From Cenococcum geophilum 1.58 (taxonomy: Eukaryota > Ascomycota > Dothideomycetes > Gloniales > Gloniaceae): a stretch of DNA of 64,000 nucleotides. Positions 1 through 12,300 of this stretch are shown here, in pieces. Both the position numbers and the translations under genes were made by a program. Numbering within the stretch: the stretch's first letter is position 1; the number at the start of each line of letters is the position of its first letter. The stretch lies in NCBI GenBank assembly GCA_001692895.1, contig KV748240.1:875239-939238 (forward strand), given 5' to 3'. The notes under the pieces were generated by a model. That model saw only the letters and a program-made list of their open reading frames with translations. It did no database searches and had not been told where the DNA came from.

Positions 1-1480
1 AAAAACGTATATATTAGACATATAGCGTTCTTCATCTGATAATGTTTAATATAAAATAATGCTTTAGAGTTATAAATAGGAAAGTTAGTTATATAGTGTC
101 TTAAAGTATATAATATAGTATGCTAGTTACTAAACCTAGAGGATCCGTGTAAACGTTAAGCGTGCACATCTACCTCCGTACCTACCTTTTCAAGTACGTT
201 AAGATAAGCTGAGACTCTCGTTATAAACTTACCAACCCGTATACAGCTTAGCGCGACTCCCTCTACTATACTCGTCGCCTCGAATTGACAAACTAACAGT
301 TACACACCTACTGCAATATTAACGGCGAAAAAAGAAGTGCGCTAGCACTCACGCCAACAAATTTATACAGTCCTCATATGGAGCTTATATACTAGCTATA
401 AATCATAATTAGCCTTAGATAGGCTGTAAGCTATACAATTAACTCACCATATATAATAGCAAAGCTACATAGGCACAACCCTTAAACAAACAAACAACAA
501 TATTCTATAGTATACCCCCTGAAAAACAAATCAACTTTACTACAATAATAAAGTCTATCTGCATATATAGATCATAATATGCCTTATAGTCACACTTGAC
601 ACACATAGGTATTAGGTCCCATTCTGAAAAATATCCTATTTATAAGTCGACGCAGTATACTAATAAAGAGCGTATCGGACAGTAGTTACGATAAGCAGAC
701 TAATAAGGAACTATTATTACGGACGAATTGGGACCGTTTTAAGGCCCTATAAAAGAAACTGCTAAGGTAAGGGTAGAGCTAAGAGCGTAGGACTAAACTC
801 TACTAGAGCTATTAGCTATAAAGTAATGTTTAGATAAATCAAGGCCTTTCTGCTACTACCTACCTTAAAGGTAGCATATAGTACACCTATTTTTAAACCT
901 AGATCTAAAGTTATTTATCCCTTATACTAGATAGAGTAATATCGCACTTCTAGCGGTTGCAGAACTATAAGTTACCTACATGGCTATATTAAGCGGCGAC
1001 GTTAACATCTAATATACCTTATTTATTAAATACAAATAGTAAGCGTCTCGCTATATTATACGCTAGCTAATTGAAAAATTAGTATAAGATTGTAAGGTAA
1101 TTAAATCTAGACAGGACTTACTAAATTTAAGTATTACTATTCTTTAATATAAGTAGATTTATAAAGGCTTAATAATTAATATAACCATATATGAACCTCT
1201 TAAAATACTAGCAGATAATTACAATTAGAATAAATAATATAGGAGTAAAATATAAACAAATAAGAAAAAGAGAACCTCTACTAGTAAATTAATAATTTAA
1301 GTAAGCTTATATTATATAAAGTAGTGCTTAAGGGACACTTCCACTTTATCAGGCGCTCTGCAATTAAGCCTATACTTTAGGGCTACTACGTTTCTAGATT
1401 GATGTAACGAAGTAACACCATCGCCTACTAATTAGTGCCTACTGAATTCTACGAACTACCTAACGCATAGCCGTGGCCGC
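1..1480. repeat. RIP-degraded AT-rich repeat sequence, no gene
   Basis: AT-rich, dense in TA dinucleotides and stops in all frames, with no open frame worth calling. The composition matches the RIP-mutated retroelements further right, so this is most likely old transposon sequence, but I could not assign it to a family by eye. Confidence 0.5.
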
Positions 1481-3190
1481 ATCAAGCCAGAAGCCACTTA
1501 AGTTTGTCGTACCCTCCTTTTGCGGGTTAGGTGTTGTACGTAGGGCTCTGCGGCAGCTTATCACCATCACATAGGACTGTGGCTGACTTAACCACGGGCC
1601 TTGTCGTCGAACCTTCGTATACGAGACTAACTAGGCGACCTGGTGGACAGCCCTTTGCCGGTCGAGATAACCCTGAAGAGCAGGCCCGGTTACGTTCCTT
1701 TATTATCAACTGAGACTCTAGCCAGTTGGCGGGTACCGTAACCGAAGACCCGGATTGGCCTTGCGATCGAAGCGCGAGCCGCCTCTTTAGGCGCGCGACG
1801 TACGCAGGCTGGGTCCAATAAAGGCGCGACCACGCACCTCCGGCCGAACGGCGCCCTAATATGGGTTAAGGATCTTATGTGCGCCCTGTGGACGCCAAGT
1901 CGCCATTGGGAGGGATGCCATTGAAAAAAGCGTGACGGAAGAATCACCTCGCCTATACATATTCAGTATACCGAACATAGGCCGATGCGTCTGGCCTATA
2001 ACATCCAGTGCGAGCGAAGAATTGCAGTACCTTTGTGCGGGCGTTAGTGTGCGGACTGGTGCGGAGCTACCACCCTCAAATGAGGTCCAAATAATAGATA
2101 CTTATACTATTATTAAGTTCTTTTAAGGAAAAATAGAAATAGTACATTAAAGACGCTATTTTGACTATACACACACCTTCTACTAAAAGCGTTAAATAGA
2201 TAGGTCTTAAAAAAATAAGTTATTAATAACTTTTTTAGGCCGAGGCGTATTAGAAATGTATATTATACCCTAGATCTATAGTTAGCCTTTAATAAGATAA
2301 TAGGTAAAGGTACTAGATAATCCTATAGCTAATAATTAAATTGCCTATAACAGATTAAGGAGCTCTAGCTATAAGTGGATAACTAGTTACTATAAACGTT
2401 TTATTTATTATAATCCGCGATACCTGTTTATTAAACTACTTTTCTTAATATCAAATTAGTAGCATTGAAAGGCCGTTATCTATCTTCTCAGAATAATATC
2501 ATCTAAGTAGGCGAGTCAGAGGAATAGAGCATTCAATCTACCCATTATCTTATACTTATACCATCCTGACCCTGTTAAAGAGGCCTCCTAGACCCCGACT
2601 CATATTTATTAGAACCATACATAACATGTACAAATAATCATTAGGACTGTCTATAACGTAATATTCTCTATCTACTGAGAATTTTAACTATATCGGTACA
2701 AGGCTACTTATAAATGTTTCAAAGGTGAACAATTGGGGTATACTAGGAAAAGCGCGCTAATAAAAGGAAGAAATGCTAACGTACTAGAAGCATTGGGGCC
2801 ACCTGCCAAGTCATATAAGGACCAAACCCGCCTACAAAAGATATGTATATATGACTTTAGATTATTATATGATCGTGCTCACAACGAACGCTCATAGTAA
2901 ATAGTTAACGCAGCCTAATACAAGTTCTAGTTTAACAAGGCTACCGTGTCGTCGAGGCTAAGGCACCTTATACCGACCGAGGCGTGAGATGATCATCCAA
3001 GAGAACCATGCATAGATCTGCACGTATATGCGTAGAGCACGTCTGCTGGCGTCAATACGCTTCAGCTACATCGCGTGCTCAAACTCAGGGGTGTTGGGTC
3101 AAAACCCTATAACTTCACCGTTATTGTAAGATTAAAGTAATAAGGGCCGGTATTATCAGTGTAATGCCTTGAGTATGTCCGGTAATGCCT
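1481..3190. other. Unassigned block of mixed composition, no supported gene
   Basis: About 1490-2090 has more balanced base composition than its surroundings and contains short overlapping open frames on both strands (60-85 codons). None has a recognisable domain or splice structure. The rest to 3190 is AT-rich and stop-rich. It may be an insertion less affected by RIP. Confidence 0.35.
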
Positions 3191-3311
3191 ACTAGGAAAA
3201 ATATGGAGGTACCGCTATTTCAATAGCCGCAATGGGGTGGATTGACCGAATTGCGCGCAGTTAAGGTCTTGGAGCAACAACTCGAACGACTGCCTAAGGT
3301 TCTGTTTTTTT

Positions 3312-3336
3312 NNNNNNNNNNNNNNNNNNNNNNNNN
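3312..3336. other. Assembly gap (25 N)
   Basis: A run of 25 undetermined bases directly at the start of a minisatellite array. The array is probably longer in the genome than shown. Confidence 0.95.
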
Positions 3337-3660
3337 GCTGCCACAGCAGACCAAGACCATTGCCAGCAGACCGAGACCATTGCCAGCAGATCAAGACCGC
3401 TGCCAGCAGACCAAGATCGCTGCCAGTAGACCAAGACCGCTGCCAGCAGACCGAGATCGCTGCCAGCAGACCAAAACCGCTGTCAGCAGATTGAGACCTC
3501 TGCCAGCAGACCAAGATCCTTGCCACAGACCGAGATCGCTGTCAGCAGACCGAGATCGCTGCCCACAGACCAGAGATCCATTGCCATGCAGACCAAGACC
3601 GCTGCCCAGCAGACACTAAGATCGCTGTCTTTAGATCTGAGACCGGCTCTCGGCAGATCT
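3337..3660 (+). repeat. Minisatellite, unit about 18-20 bp (GCTGCCAGCAGACCAAGACC)
   Basis: Around 16 degenerate units of the form GCTGCCAGCAGACCAAGACC, with C/T and A/G variants. Isolated decayed units reappear at 3838-3890 and 4080-4180. Because units are near multiples of three the array stays open in several frames, but these frames are not genes. Confidence 0.8.
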
Positions 3661-5224
3661 AGATTGGCTGCCAGTTGATCGCAAAGACCGTCTCGGCACG
3701 TATAATATCATTTCGATTATAGATCGTTAGATGTAGCATTTAGGAATCGTATGCACATATATATATTTTTATAACAGTTAATATCTTAATCCTGTCCCAA
3801 TATAAAATTAATAATATTCTTAATGTTGATTTTAGGAGCGCCGCAGACACAAGACCGCTTGCCAAGCTAGACCAAGACCGCTGCCAGCGACCAAGATCAC
3901 CATTGTCATTCAATTCCGATTGCCATACAACGGAATCCAAACATCGACAGGATTATTCTAATCTCTTGTCAGAATAGAAGAGCGCATTGCCAGTTATATA
4001 TATAAAAATATATATGGTTTCAGCGATTCAAGACTCGAGAGCGCGTGAGGATCTCAGGACATTGGACACCGATAGAATCGCGTCCAGTAGACCAAGACCG
4101 CTGCAGCAGACGCGAGATCGACTGCCCGCAGACCAAAAACCCTGTCAGCCAGATTGAAGACCTCTCGCAGCAGACGCACAGGTACAATACACGTTTTCAT
4201 TTTGGAATTGCATGCGGCACGCGAGCAACCGCCAGATCGAGTGCATGAGTACAGCAGTACCGAATCAGCAGGGACACAGGCGCAATACCACAAAAGATCC
4301 GATAGACCAGCTATGACGCGAGAGACGACGCGGTGCCAGCAGACGTACTCAGCGCGTCAAAAATACATATGACCTGCAAAATACGACAAACAGGCATACT
4401 CGAGAGTATTGTCTGAGAATCGCCCAGCCTAAACTAGACGCCCAGATACCGCGCAGGCAGTATCGAGACGTCCTAGCCGGAGCATGATTTATCGATCAAG
4501 AACTGCGATTACTGGTCTCCGCACTTCATTAGCAGAGCATTGCCACTCACAGTACTACGCAAATTGCCCCATGCATGGCAACAAAGTATTCGCAGCGGCA
4601 ATATTTAGCTGAGAGGAATACAGTATCGGGGATAATCTATAAGATATGCGCGTTGTGATAAGACTCTAGGAGAGACAGACCGAGCAAGGCGAGCGCAGAA
4701 TAGAATTAGCGCAGCCGATCGGAGAGCACCACACACTCTCACTCTCGCAATCATACATTTGGCCATATCAACGACTGCACATGAATGCTGAAATTCTTCG
4801 ACAGACATCACTAAATACATAAATCTGCCTGTGGGGATTTCACAGATCCTATTGATAATCGAAATCAATATACGCAGCCTCAAATTGAGTAAAAATCTGA
4901 GAAAATATTGCAGGTACATTGAAGCGCCATAATTCGATCAATATGAATATAAAATCGGGCGATTGATCAAGATCATCGTGAAAGACATTAGATAAATTAA
5001 ATTGACAAATTATTAGCGCCGTAGGAAATAATTCTGCCCGGATTGTAAATGTATATGAACCCGCAGGGCTAATTAATTATACTATCTATATAAATCGGAA
5101 GAATCGAAAAATTTTGCAAGCCAGAACCAGACGACCGTCGCCAGAACTAGACGACTGTCGCCAGAGCCAGACGACAACGACTAGCCAGCGAACACTATAA
5201 ATGATTCGATCGATTGATCGAATT

Positions 5225-5560
5225 AAGGTAGCACAGACAGGTAGGCATAAACAGGTAAATACTAACGGGTAGGTAGATATAGATAGGTAGGCAGATGTAA
5301 ACAGATAAGTAGATATAGATAGGCAGGTAGATGCAGATAGGTAAGTAAATATAGATAGGCAAGCAGATACATATAGGTAGGTAGATATAGATAGGTAGGT
5401 AGATGCTAATAGGTAGGTAGATATAGACAGGTAGGTAGATATAAATAGGTAGGCGATATAGATAGGTAGGCAATGCAGATAGGTAGGCAATGTAAATAAA
5501 TAGGCGATGTAGGCAGGTAGGTAGATAGGTAGGTAGGTAAGTTAATAGGTAGATAGGTAG
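5225..5560 (+). repeat. Minisatellite built on GATAGGTAGGTAGATATA
   Basis: Imperfect tandem copies of a GATAGGTAGGTAGAT-type motif. The - strand reads as a low-complexity Tyr/Leu/Ile/Ser-rich frame that should not be annotated. The same array and flanks recur at 8600-9005. Confidence 0.8.
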
Positions 5561-5890
5561 AAGAGAACTATCGCTATATTATATTAAATTATCTAAAATA
5601 ATAATATTTATTTTGCTAGCCTTATAAATAGCTTTAAAATAGCTTTTATTTATTTAAAATATGCTATTAGTATAAAAGAGGTAAATATAATTATAGTTAC
5701 TAAATGCGCAGATTGCTAGTAGGTTGCGCGTAGGTTGCGTATAGGTTACGCGCAGGCTACGCACAGGCTACGTGTTAAAAAAATACAATATAGGCTAGTC
5801 AGTCGAGTTGCTAAATGACCTTAACTGCGCGCTAATTGCGTTAACCACCAGCCATTAAGGCCATTAAAAGGGTACCATATTTTGCCAATA

Positions 5891-6620
5891 TATAGATTTA
5901 GGCGCTACTATAACTAGAGTACCTTAACCCCTAAATACGGGTAGAACTAAATATAGACTCTTTAGATACTAAAATATACCCTATTAACTCTATAGAACTA
6001 AACCTTATTAATAAACTACTATAGGTAAACTATATAGCCCCTTCTTTACAGGAGTACTGTAAAAAGGTAAAGAACGTTTCTAGCCTATAGTCCCTTAAAA
6101 GTAAACTACTTAAGTACCGCGAACGGCTAGTAGTAGTAGAAGAATAGAACTTATAGACTTAGTTTATTACTAAAGTATATACCTAGGTCTCTACGGCTTA
6201 CCTTAAAAAAAACCCCCCTATAGGATTATTAGCGACCGCTACTACTAGCCCGGAATAATTATAAATATTAACCACTATATACGGAACTATAATAACTGCT
6301 ATAGGTTTATAATTCTATAAGATAAGACCCTAGAACTATTAAAACCCCTTCTAATACCTAACCGCCCCTAGTAATATATCTCTATAGACTTTTATAAGCT
6401 ACCTCTAAACCGTAACAAATATAATATAGTTATAATCCTAGTTAACCGCTTTAGCAAGCGCCCGTTTTTAATTCCCTATTATAAAAATATTAATACTAAA
6501 GAGGCGGCCTAACTATATATTTACTACGTCTACTAAATTTATAGACTACTAGATACTATTATATCTAATTATAGGCCGCAGTTTATATTAGCCTTTTAGA
6601 ATAAATTTACCTAGATCCTA
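5891..6620 (+). mobile_element. Ty3/gypsy element A, left part (integrase core), RIP-degraded
   Basis: Read on the + strand with the RIP stops, 6320-6615 matches a chromovirus integrase core: residues resembling RPW, DFYKLPP and the SDRGPQF block around the second catalytic Asp. The sequence stops at TCCTA (6616-6620) and continues at 15554, where TCCTA is repeated. Element A is therefore interrupted by element B. Not functional. Confidence 0.7.
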
Positions 6621-6771
6621 TATTACGGCTTATATAAATACCTCTAAACCAAAGCTTATAGAATACTATATTACGAAGATACTAAGCTAAAGAGAAGGAA
6701 AAGGGGTCGCTAGGACCGATATAAATAAATATATAAGGTGAGCTGCTAAGGCGCTAGCTTTAGGCGGGCTA
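6621..6771 (-). repeat. Left (3') LTR of gypsy B, first segment
   Basis: Homologous to the first 151 bases of the right LTR (15344 onward), beginning TATTACGG, probably TGTTACGG before RIP. The LTR resumes at 9340-9398 after the nested TIR element. Segment lengths 151 + 59 equal the 210 bp of the intact LTR. Confidence 0.8.
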
Positions 6772-6834
6772 TATCGGGAAAATATTCGCAGGATAAGATT
6801 TAAGTAGACTTTAGTTTTCGCGTTTCGCGTAATT

Positions 6835-7235
6835 GACATACAATTTAACCAACTCGACACGCAATTAACTAACTTAACACGCAGTTAACCTACTTAATAT
6901 GCAATTTAACTAACTTAACACGCAGTTAACCTACTTAATATACAATTTAACTAACTTAACACGCAGTTAACCTACTAATATATAAATTTAACTAACTTAA
7001 CACGCAGTTAACCTACTTAATATGTAATTTAATTAACTTACACGCAGTTAACCTACTTAACATGCAATTTAACCAACTTAATACGTAGTTGACCTACTTA
7101 ATATATAATTAACTAACTCAACACGCAGTTAACCTACTTAACATGCAATTTAACTAACCTTAACATGTAGTTGACCTACTTAATATATAATTTAACTAAC
7201 TTAATATGCAGTTAACCTACTTAACAACTTTAAAA
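6835..7235 (+). repeat. Tandem array, unit about 40 bp
   Basis: About ten copies of a unit combining ACTTAACACGCAGTTAACCT with ACTTAATATGCAATTTAACTA-like halves. Differences between units are mostly C/T and G/A, as expected from RIP. Confidence 0.8.
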
Positions 7236-7344
7236 GCTAACTGTATATTTCTTAACGTGCGATTAAGGTAAAGTTATATACTAATATATTAACTATTTAT
7301 ATATAATCTTATATAATCTTATACAATCTCATATAATCTTATAG

Positions 7345-7715
7345 TCTTATTACTTAGAGGCTCTGCATAAGGCTCTACACGAGCTCTACACGAAGCTCTG
7401 CGTACAGAGGCTCTGCACGAAGCTCTGCGTATAGAGGCTCTGCACAAAGCTCTGCACGAAGCTTCGCATAAGGCTCTACATGAGGCTCTACACGAAGCTC
7501 TGCGTACAGAGGCTCTGCACGAAGCTCTGCACGAAGCTCTGCACGAGGGTCTGCGCGAGGGTCTGCGCGAGGGTCTGCGCGAGGGTCTGCGCGAAGCTCT
7601 GCGTACAGAGGCTCCTGCCACGAGGCTCTGCGAGAAGCTCTGCGTACAGAGGGCTCTGCACGAGGCTCTGCGCGAAGCTCTGCGTATAGAGGCTCTACAC
7701 GAAGCTCTGCATCGG
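7345..7715 (+). repeat. Tandem array of GCTCTGCACGAA / GCTCTGCGTACAGAG units
   Basis: Repeats of 12-30 bp, GC-richer than the surroundings. The Arg/Ser/Cys/Ala-rich frames across it on both strands come from repeat periodicity, not coding. Confidence 0.8.
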
Positions 7716-7854
7716 GTCCCCCGCTATATTCCCGATAGCCTCTACACGTGCCTCTACCCTATGTAGCCACCTTATTTTTACCCTTCCTTCCCTTCTTTAT
7801 ATCCTCCTACCTAGGGAGGCACCAGAACGGCAGCCAGCAGAGGACCGTTGCCTA

Positions 7855-8560
7855 GAAACTAGACGACCGTCGCCAGAACCAGATGACCGTTACCAGAACC
7901 AGACGACCATCGCCAGCCAGACGACCGTCGCTAGAACCAGACGACCGTTGCCAGAGCCAGACGATCGTCGCCAGAACCAGACGACCGTCGCCAGCCTAGA
8001 CGACCGTTACCAGAACCAGACGACCGTCGCCAGCTAGACGACCGTTACCAGAACCAGACGACTGTCGCAGAACCAGACGACCGTCGCCAGCTAGACGAAC
8101 CGTTACTAAGAACCAGACGACCGTTGCCAGAGCCAGACGACCGTCGCTAGAACCAGACGACTGTCACCAGAACCAGACGACCGTCGCCAGAACCAGACGG
8201 ACGTCGCCAGCCAGACGACCGTTACCAGAACCAGACGACCGTTGCCAGAGCCAGACGATCGTCGCCAGAACCAGACGGACCCGTCGCCAGCCAGACGACC
8301 GTTACCAGAACCAGACGACTGTCGCCAGAACCAGACGACCGTCGCCAGCCAGACGACCGTTACCAGAACCAGACGACCGTCGCCAGAACCAGACGACCGT
8401 CGCCCCAGACGACCGTTACCAGAACCAGACGACCGTCGCCAGAACCAGACGACCGTTACCAGAACTAGACGACCGTTGCCAGAGCCAGACGACCGTCGCC
8501 AGAACTAGACGACCGTCGCCAGAACCAGACAACCGTCGCCAGAGCCAGACGACAACGACT
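7855..8560 (+). repeat. Minisatellite, unit about 20 bp (GACGACCGTCGCCAGAACCA)
   Basis: About 34 units with small indels and point differences, GC-rich within an AT-rich region. A few units of the same motif flank the homologous junction at 5115-5180 in the first copy of the element. Confidence 0.85.
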
Positions 8561-8599
8561 AGCCAGCCAACACTATAAACGATTCGATCGATCGATCGA

Positions 8600-9005
8600 A
8601 TTAAGGTAGTATAGATAGGTAGGCATAAACAGGTAGATGCTGACGGGTAGGTAGATATAAATAGGTAGGTAGATGCAGACAGGTAAGCAGATATAGATAG
8701 GCAGGCAGATGTAGATAGGTAAGTAGATATAGATAGGTAAGCAGATGTAGATAGGTAGGTAGATACTAACGGGTAGGTAGATATAGATAGGTAGGCAGAT
8801 ATAGATAAGTAGATATAAATAGGTAGGTAGATGCAGACAGGTAAGCAAATATAAATAGGTAAATAGATGCTAACGGGTAGGTAAATATAGATAGGTAGGT
8901 AGATGTAGATAGGTAGGCAAATGTAAATAGGTAGATGTAGATAGGTAGGCGATGCAAATAGGTAGGTAATGTAGGCAGGTAGGTAAGTCAATAGGTAGAT
9001 AGGTA
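8600..9005 (+). repeat. Minisatellite built on GATAGGTAGGTAGATATA (second copy)
   Basis: Same array and same flanks as 5225-5560. The flanking right-end sequence (9006-9336) matches 5560-5890 closely, so the two regions are copies of one element's right end. Confidence 0.8.
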
Positions 9006-9339
9006 GAAGAGAACCATCGCTGTATTATATTAAATTATTTAAAATAATAATATTTATTTTACTAGCCTTATAAATAGCTTTAAAATAGCTTTTATTTATT
9101 TAAAATATATTATTAGTATAAAAGAGGTAAATATAATTATGGTTGCTAAATGCGTAGATTACTGGTAGGTTGCGTGTAGGTTACGCGTAGGTTGCGCGCA
9201 GGCTACGCGCAGGCTGCGCGTTAAAAAAACACGATATAGGCTAGTCGGTCGAGTTGCCAAATGCCCTTAACTGCGCGCCAATTGCGTCAACCACCAACTA
9301 TTAAGGCCATTGAAAGGGTACTATATTTTGCCGATACTA

Positions 9340-9398
9340 ATTATAGGTTAATAGAATATAGCAGAATTTGGCAGGTAACGTATAATAGCGCCGTTACA
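9340..9398 (-). repeat. Left (3') LTR of gypsy B, second segment
   Basis: Continues the LTR after the nested TIR element and ends in GTTACA at 9393-9398. On the - strand this is the LTR start TGTAAC, immediately preceded by the polypurine tract GGGGGGTAA. Confidence 0.8.
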
Positions 9399-12300
9399 TT
9401 ACCCCCCTCTTTAAAAGAAAGCCTGCTTTTAGGCTTAGTTAGAAATAAAATAGCACTAGGCTTATAAACGTAGGATTATAAAATATAAGATAAGGAGATA
9501 AATGGGATATAAGTATATCCAGACTAAGTATAAAGGGCGATTATAGGCTAAGTAGAAGCACTAGGCTAGAAAGAGTAGCCGCTAAAAGTCTTAGCACAGA
9601 TCTAACTAATTAGATAACTTTAACTAGTGGTTAAAGTTCCTAGATATCTGAAATTTTATAGTACTAGTAGAAAATTTGTAGAATATGGCAGAATTTGGCA
9701 GATAGCTATATTAGGGCTTTAGGGCGTTTTTGTCCCTATGTTCTTCCGGTAACCTATTGTCTTTATTATACTAGTATTCTATCTATTTATTTAGGTACTT
9801 TAGGGGTCTAGGCGTATTAGGGTATTAGTTATAGAATTCTTTAAGCTTTTAGGGGTAGCCTATAAAGTTCTACGTAAGGTACTAGGTTGGGTTAGGATTG
9901 TAGCCCTTCTATTAGATATAGTATTTTAGCGTTTCCTATACTATCTTATAGGCTAGTATTTTATTAACCTCTTATTTATTATTACCATTTACTTAAACTA
10001 GTAGAGGAGGCTTATTCTTTTATCTAGGTAATAGGTCGTTTATAGCTTTCCGTAACTTATTTAGTAAGAAAATAGGGTAAACCCTAATTAAATTTAGGAG
10101 CTTTATCTTATATAAGTTGCCTATCTTCTTAAGAACCTTATACGGTCCTACTATCTAGTAGTCTAGCTTATAGCTAGGTTATTTGGTTTTCTAATTCCTT
10201 ATTATAACCTAGACTATATTACTAGGGGCAAAATTAGGCTCTTAACGGTGTTTGTTTGCCTGCTATTTTATTAACCTTTAAGCTTTTTCTAAGTTCTTAT
10301 GGGCTACCGTCTAGGCTTCCTCTAATTATTTAGCGTACTATTAGGCCTTAGTATAGGATAGATTTTTTTTATATAGTTTAGGGTTTTTTTAGCCTTTTCT
10401 AGTTAAAGCTTATACGGGGTAAGTATCCTATTTTTAGCTAAATTAGGGCAAACCCTATAAAGTTATAGGGTAGGGTTGCTTGCGCGTAATCTATTAAGGG
10501 TAGTAGTTTAGACTAGTTATCCTAGAAATAGTTAATAAAGGGCCTAAGCCTTTAGTTTAGGTACTAATTTATAATCTCTATCTAAGTGTCTATCTGGGGG
10601 TAATAAGCTATAGAAAGCTTTAGCTTAATGCCTAGGATCTAGGTAAACTTATTCTAAAAGGCTGATATAAACTATGGCCTATAATTAGATATAATAGTAT
10701 CTAGTAGTCTATAGATTTAGTAGACGTAATAGATATATAGCCGGGCTGCCTCTTTAGCATTAATATTTTTATAACAGGAAATTAAGAACGGGCGTTTACT
10801 AAAGCGGTTAACTATAACTATAACTATATTATATCCGTTATGGTCCCTAAGTAGTTTATAAAAGTCTATAAAGATATACTGCTAAAGGCGCTTTAGTATT
10901 AGGAGTGGCTTAAGTAGTCCTAGGGTCTTATCCTATAGGATTATAGCTCTCTAGTAGTCTTTACAGTTCTATATATATTAATTAATATCCACAACTATTC
11001 TTGGCTAGTAATAGCGGTAGTTAATAATTTTACGGGTCTTATTCTTACTAGGGTATACTATAAAGACTTAGTAATAAGCTTCGCGGATTAGTTTAGTCTA
11101 TAGATTATTAATATTAGGGATTATAAGCCGCTCCTGGTATAGAAGCAATCCTTCCTCTATTTTAAAATTGGGGTCTTTTTTTACGGCTTATTTATAAAGG
11201 GCTCTTAAGGCATTAACCGTGCGGTTTATAGTTAGAAGGTGGTTAATTAGCCCTATTAGCTTATCTAAGGACTCCTCTATTAGTGCTAGCTTGTTTTACT
11301 AAGAGTCTAGCTCCTTAAGGATCTGTAGGTTAAGCTGTTTTAGATAGAGGAGGGCGCGCGTCTAATATTGGGTCTTTAGCTTATCCTAGGGTCCTATATC
11401 TTATTCTCTTTAGGTTAAAGTATTAGCCTTAGAGTTTTACTTGCTAAAATAATATATAATTATAAAGAAGAATTAGGAGAGTATTTTAGCCTATTAAGTT
11501 TATTATTTAGTAAGCTGCTTTATAGTTATAAAGTACTCTAGGGCTTTATAATCTATATATATCTTAATCTAGAAGTTTATACCTTTAAGCTCTATACGCT
11601 ATTAGAAGAGTAATTAAATAATAGCTAGTATTTCTTTATTATATACTTTATAGTTATACTTAGCTAGGTCTATTATTTTTAAGAAGAAAGCTATAGGGTA
11701 CTATTTATTGTCTAGATGTAACTATAATAGGATTCCCGCTATAACCCTATTAGAAGCGTCCGTTTTTAGCATTAATTTAAGGTCTAGGTTATAGTAATAA
11801 AGGATTAGGGAAGAGATAAGCCGATCTTTTATCTCTTTAAAGGCTTCTATATAGCTATTATTAAAGATAAAAAGCGTGTCCTTCCTAGTTAGTCGTATAA
11901 GAGGTTTTACTATAATTCTATAGTTATAGATAAATTAGTAGTAAAAGTTATAAAAGCTAAGGAAGGATTAGATTTCTTTTACTATATAAGGGGGCTTTTA
12001 GTTACGGATTGCCTTTACCTTCTTAGGGTTAACCTTAATTCCTTCTATAGTTATAATAAACCTAAGGTATTTTATACGTTTTACCCTAAACTTATATTTC
12101 TTAATATTAACTTATAAGCCCGCGTTCCGTAGTTTTTTTAGAACCTTTTTAATATAAATTTAATACTTAAGTTCGTTATCTAAGTATATGAGAATGTTAT
12201 CTAGGTATGCCGTGTAGAATTTATTAAGGTAATTAAAAAGAACGTTATTTATATACCTTTAGTACGTAGCTAGTCCGTTTATTAGTCTAAAAGGAAGAAC

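Larger units (their letters stand above)
3190..5890. mobile_element. Probable first copy of a minisatellite-bearing TIR element
   Basis: The right 0.8 kb (about 5100-5890) is homologous to the right end of the better-defined element at 6772-9336. It ends at 5877-5890 in ATATTTTGCCAATA, against ATATTTTGCCGATA in the other copy. A degenerate inverted match (AGGAAAAATATGG) near 3194-3206 could be the left terminus, giving about 2.7 kb, close to the 2.57 kb of the second copy. Inside are minisatellites and a short assembly gap. I see no transposase frame. The left boundary and any target duplication are uncertain. Confidence 0.4.
6772..9336. mobile_element. Minisatellite-loaded TIR element (2565 bp) inside the gypsy B LTR
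   Basis: The left terminus TATCGGGAAAATAT and the right terminus ATATTTTGCCGATA are inverted with 13 of 14 matches. The flanking CTA (6769-6771 and 9337-9339) is a 3-bp target duplication. The uninterrupted LTR near 15494-15512 shows the empty site, where GGGCTA runs straight into ATTATAGG. The interior has four different tandem arrays and no recognisable transposase, so it is non-autonomous. A 3-bp duplication suggests a PIF/Harbinger- or CACTA-like integrase, but the termini do not settle which. Confidence 0.75.

Noticed and set aside
5086..5490. Long - strand open frames rich in Tyr/Leu/Ile/Ser across the GATAGGTAGG array (also 8416-8991)
   Set aside because: Open only because the minisatellite unit lacks stops on that strand; parallel frames are equally open and there is no gene structure.
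7319..7689. Arg/Ala/Ser- and Cys/Val-rich frames on both strands
   Set aside because: Products of the GCTCTGC tandem array; frames on both strands are open at once.
7855..8560. Regular direct repeats resembling a CRISPR array
   Set aside because: Units are contiguous with no unique spacers and the genome is eukaryotic; it is a minisatellite inside a TIR element.
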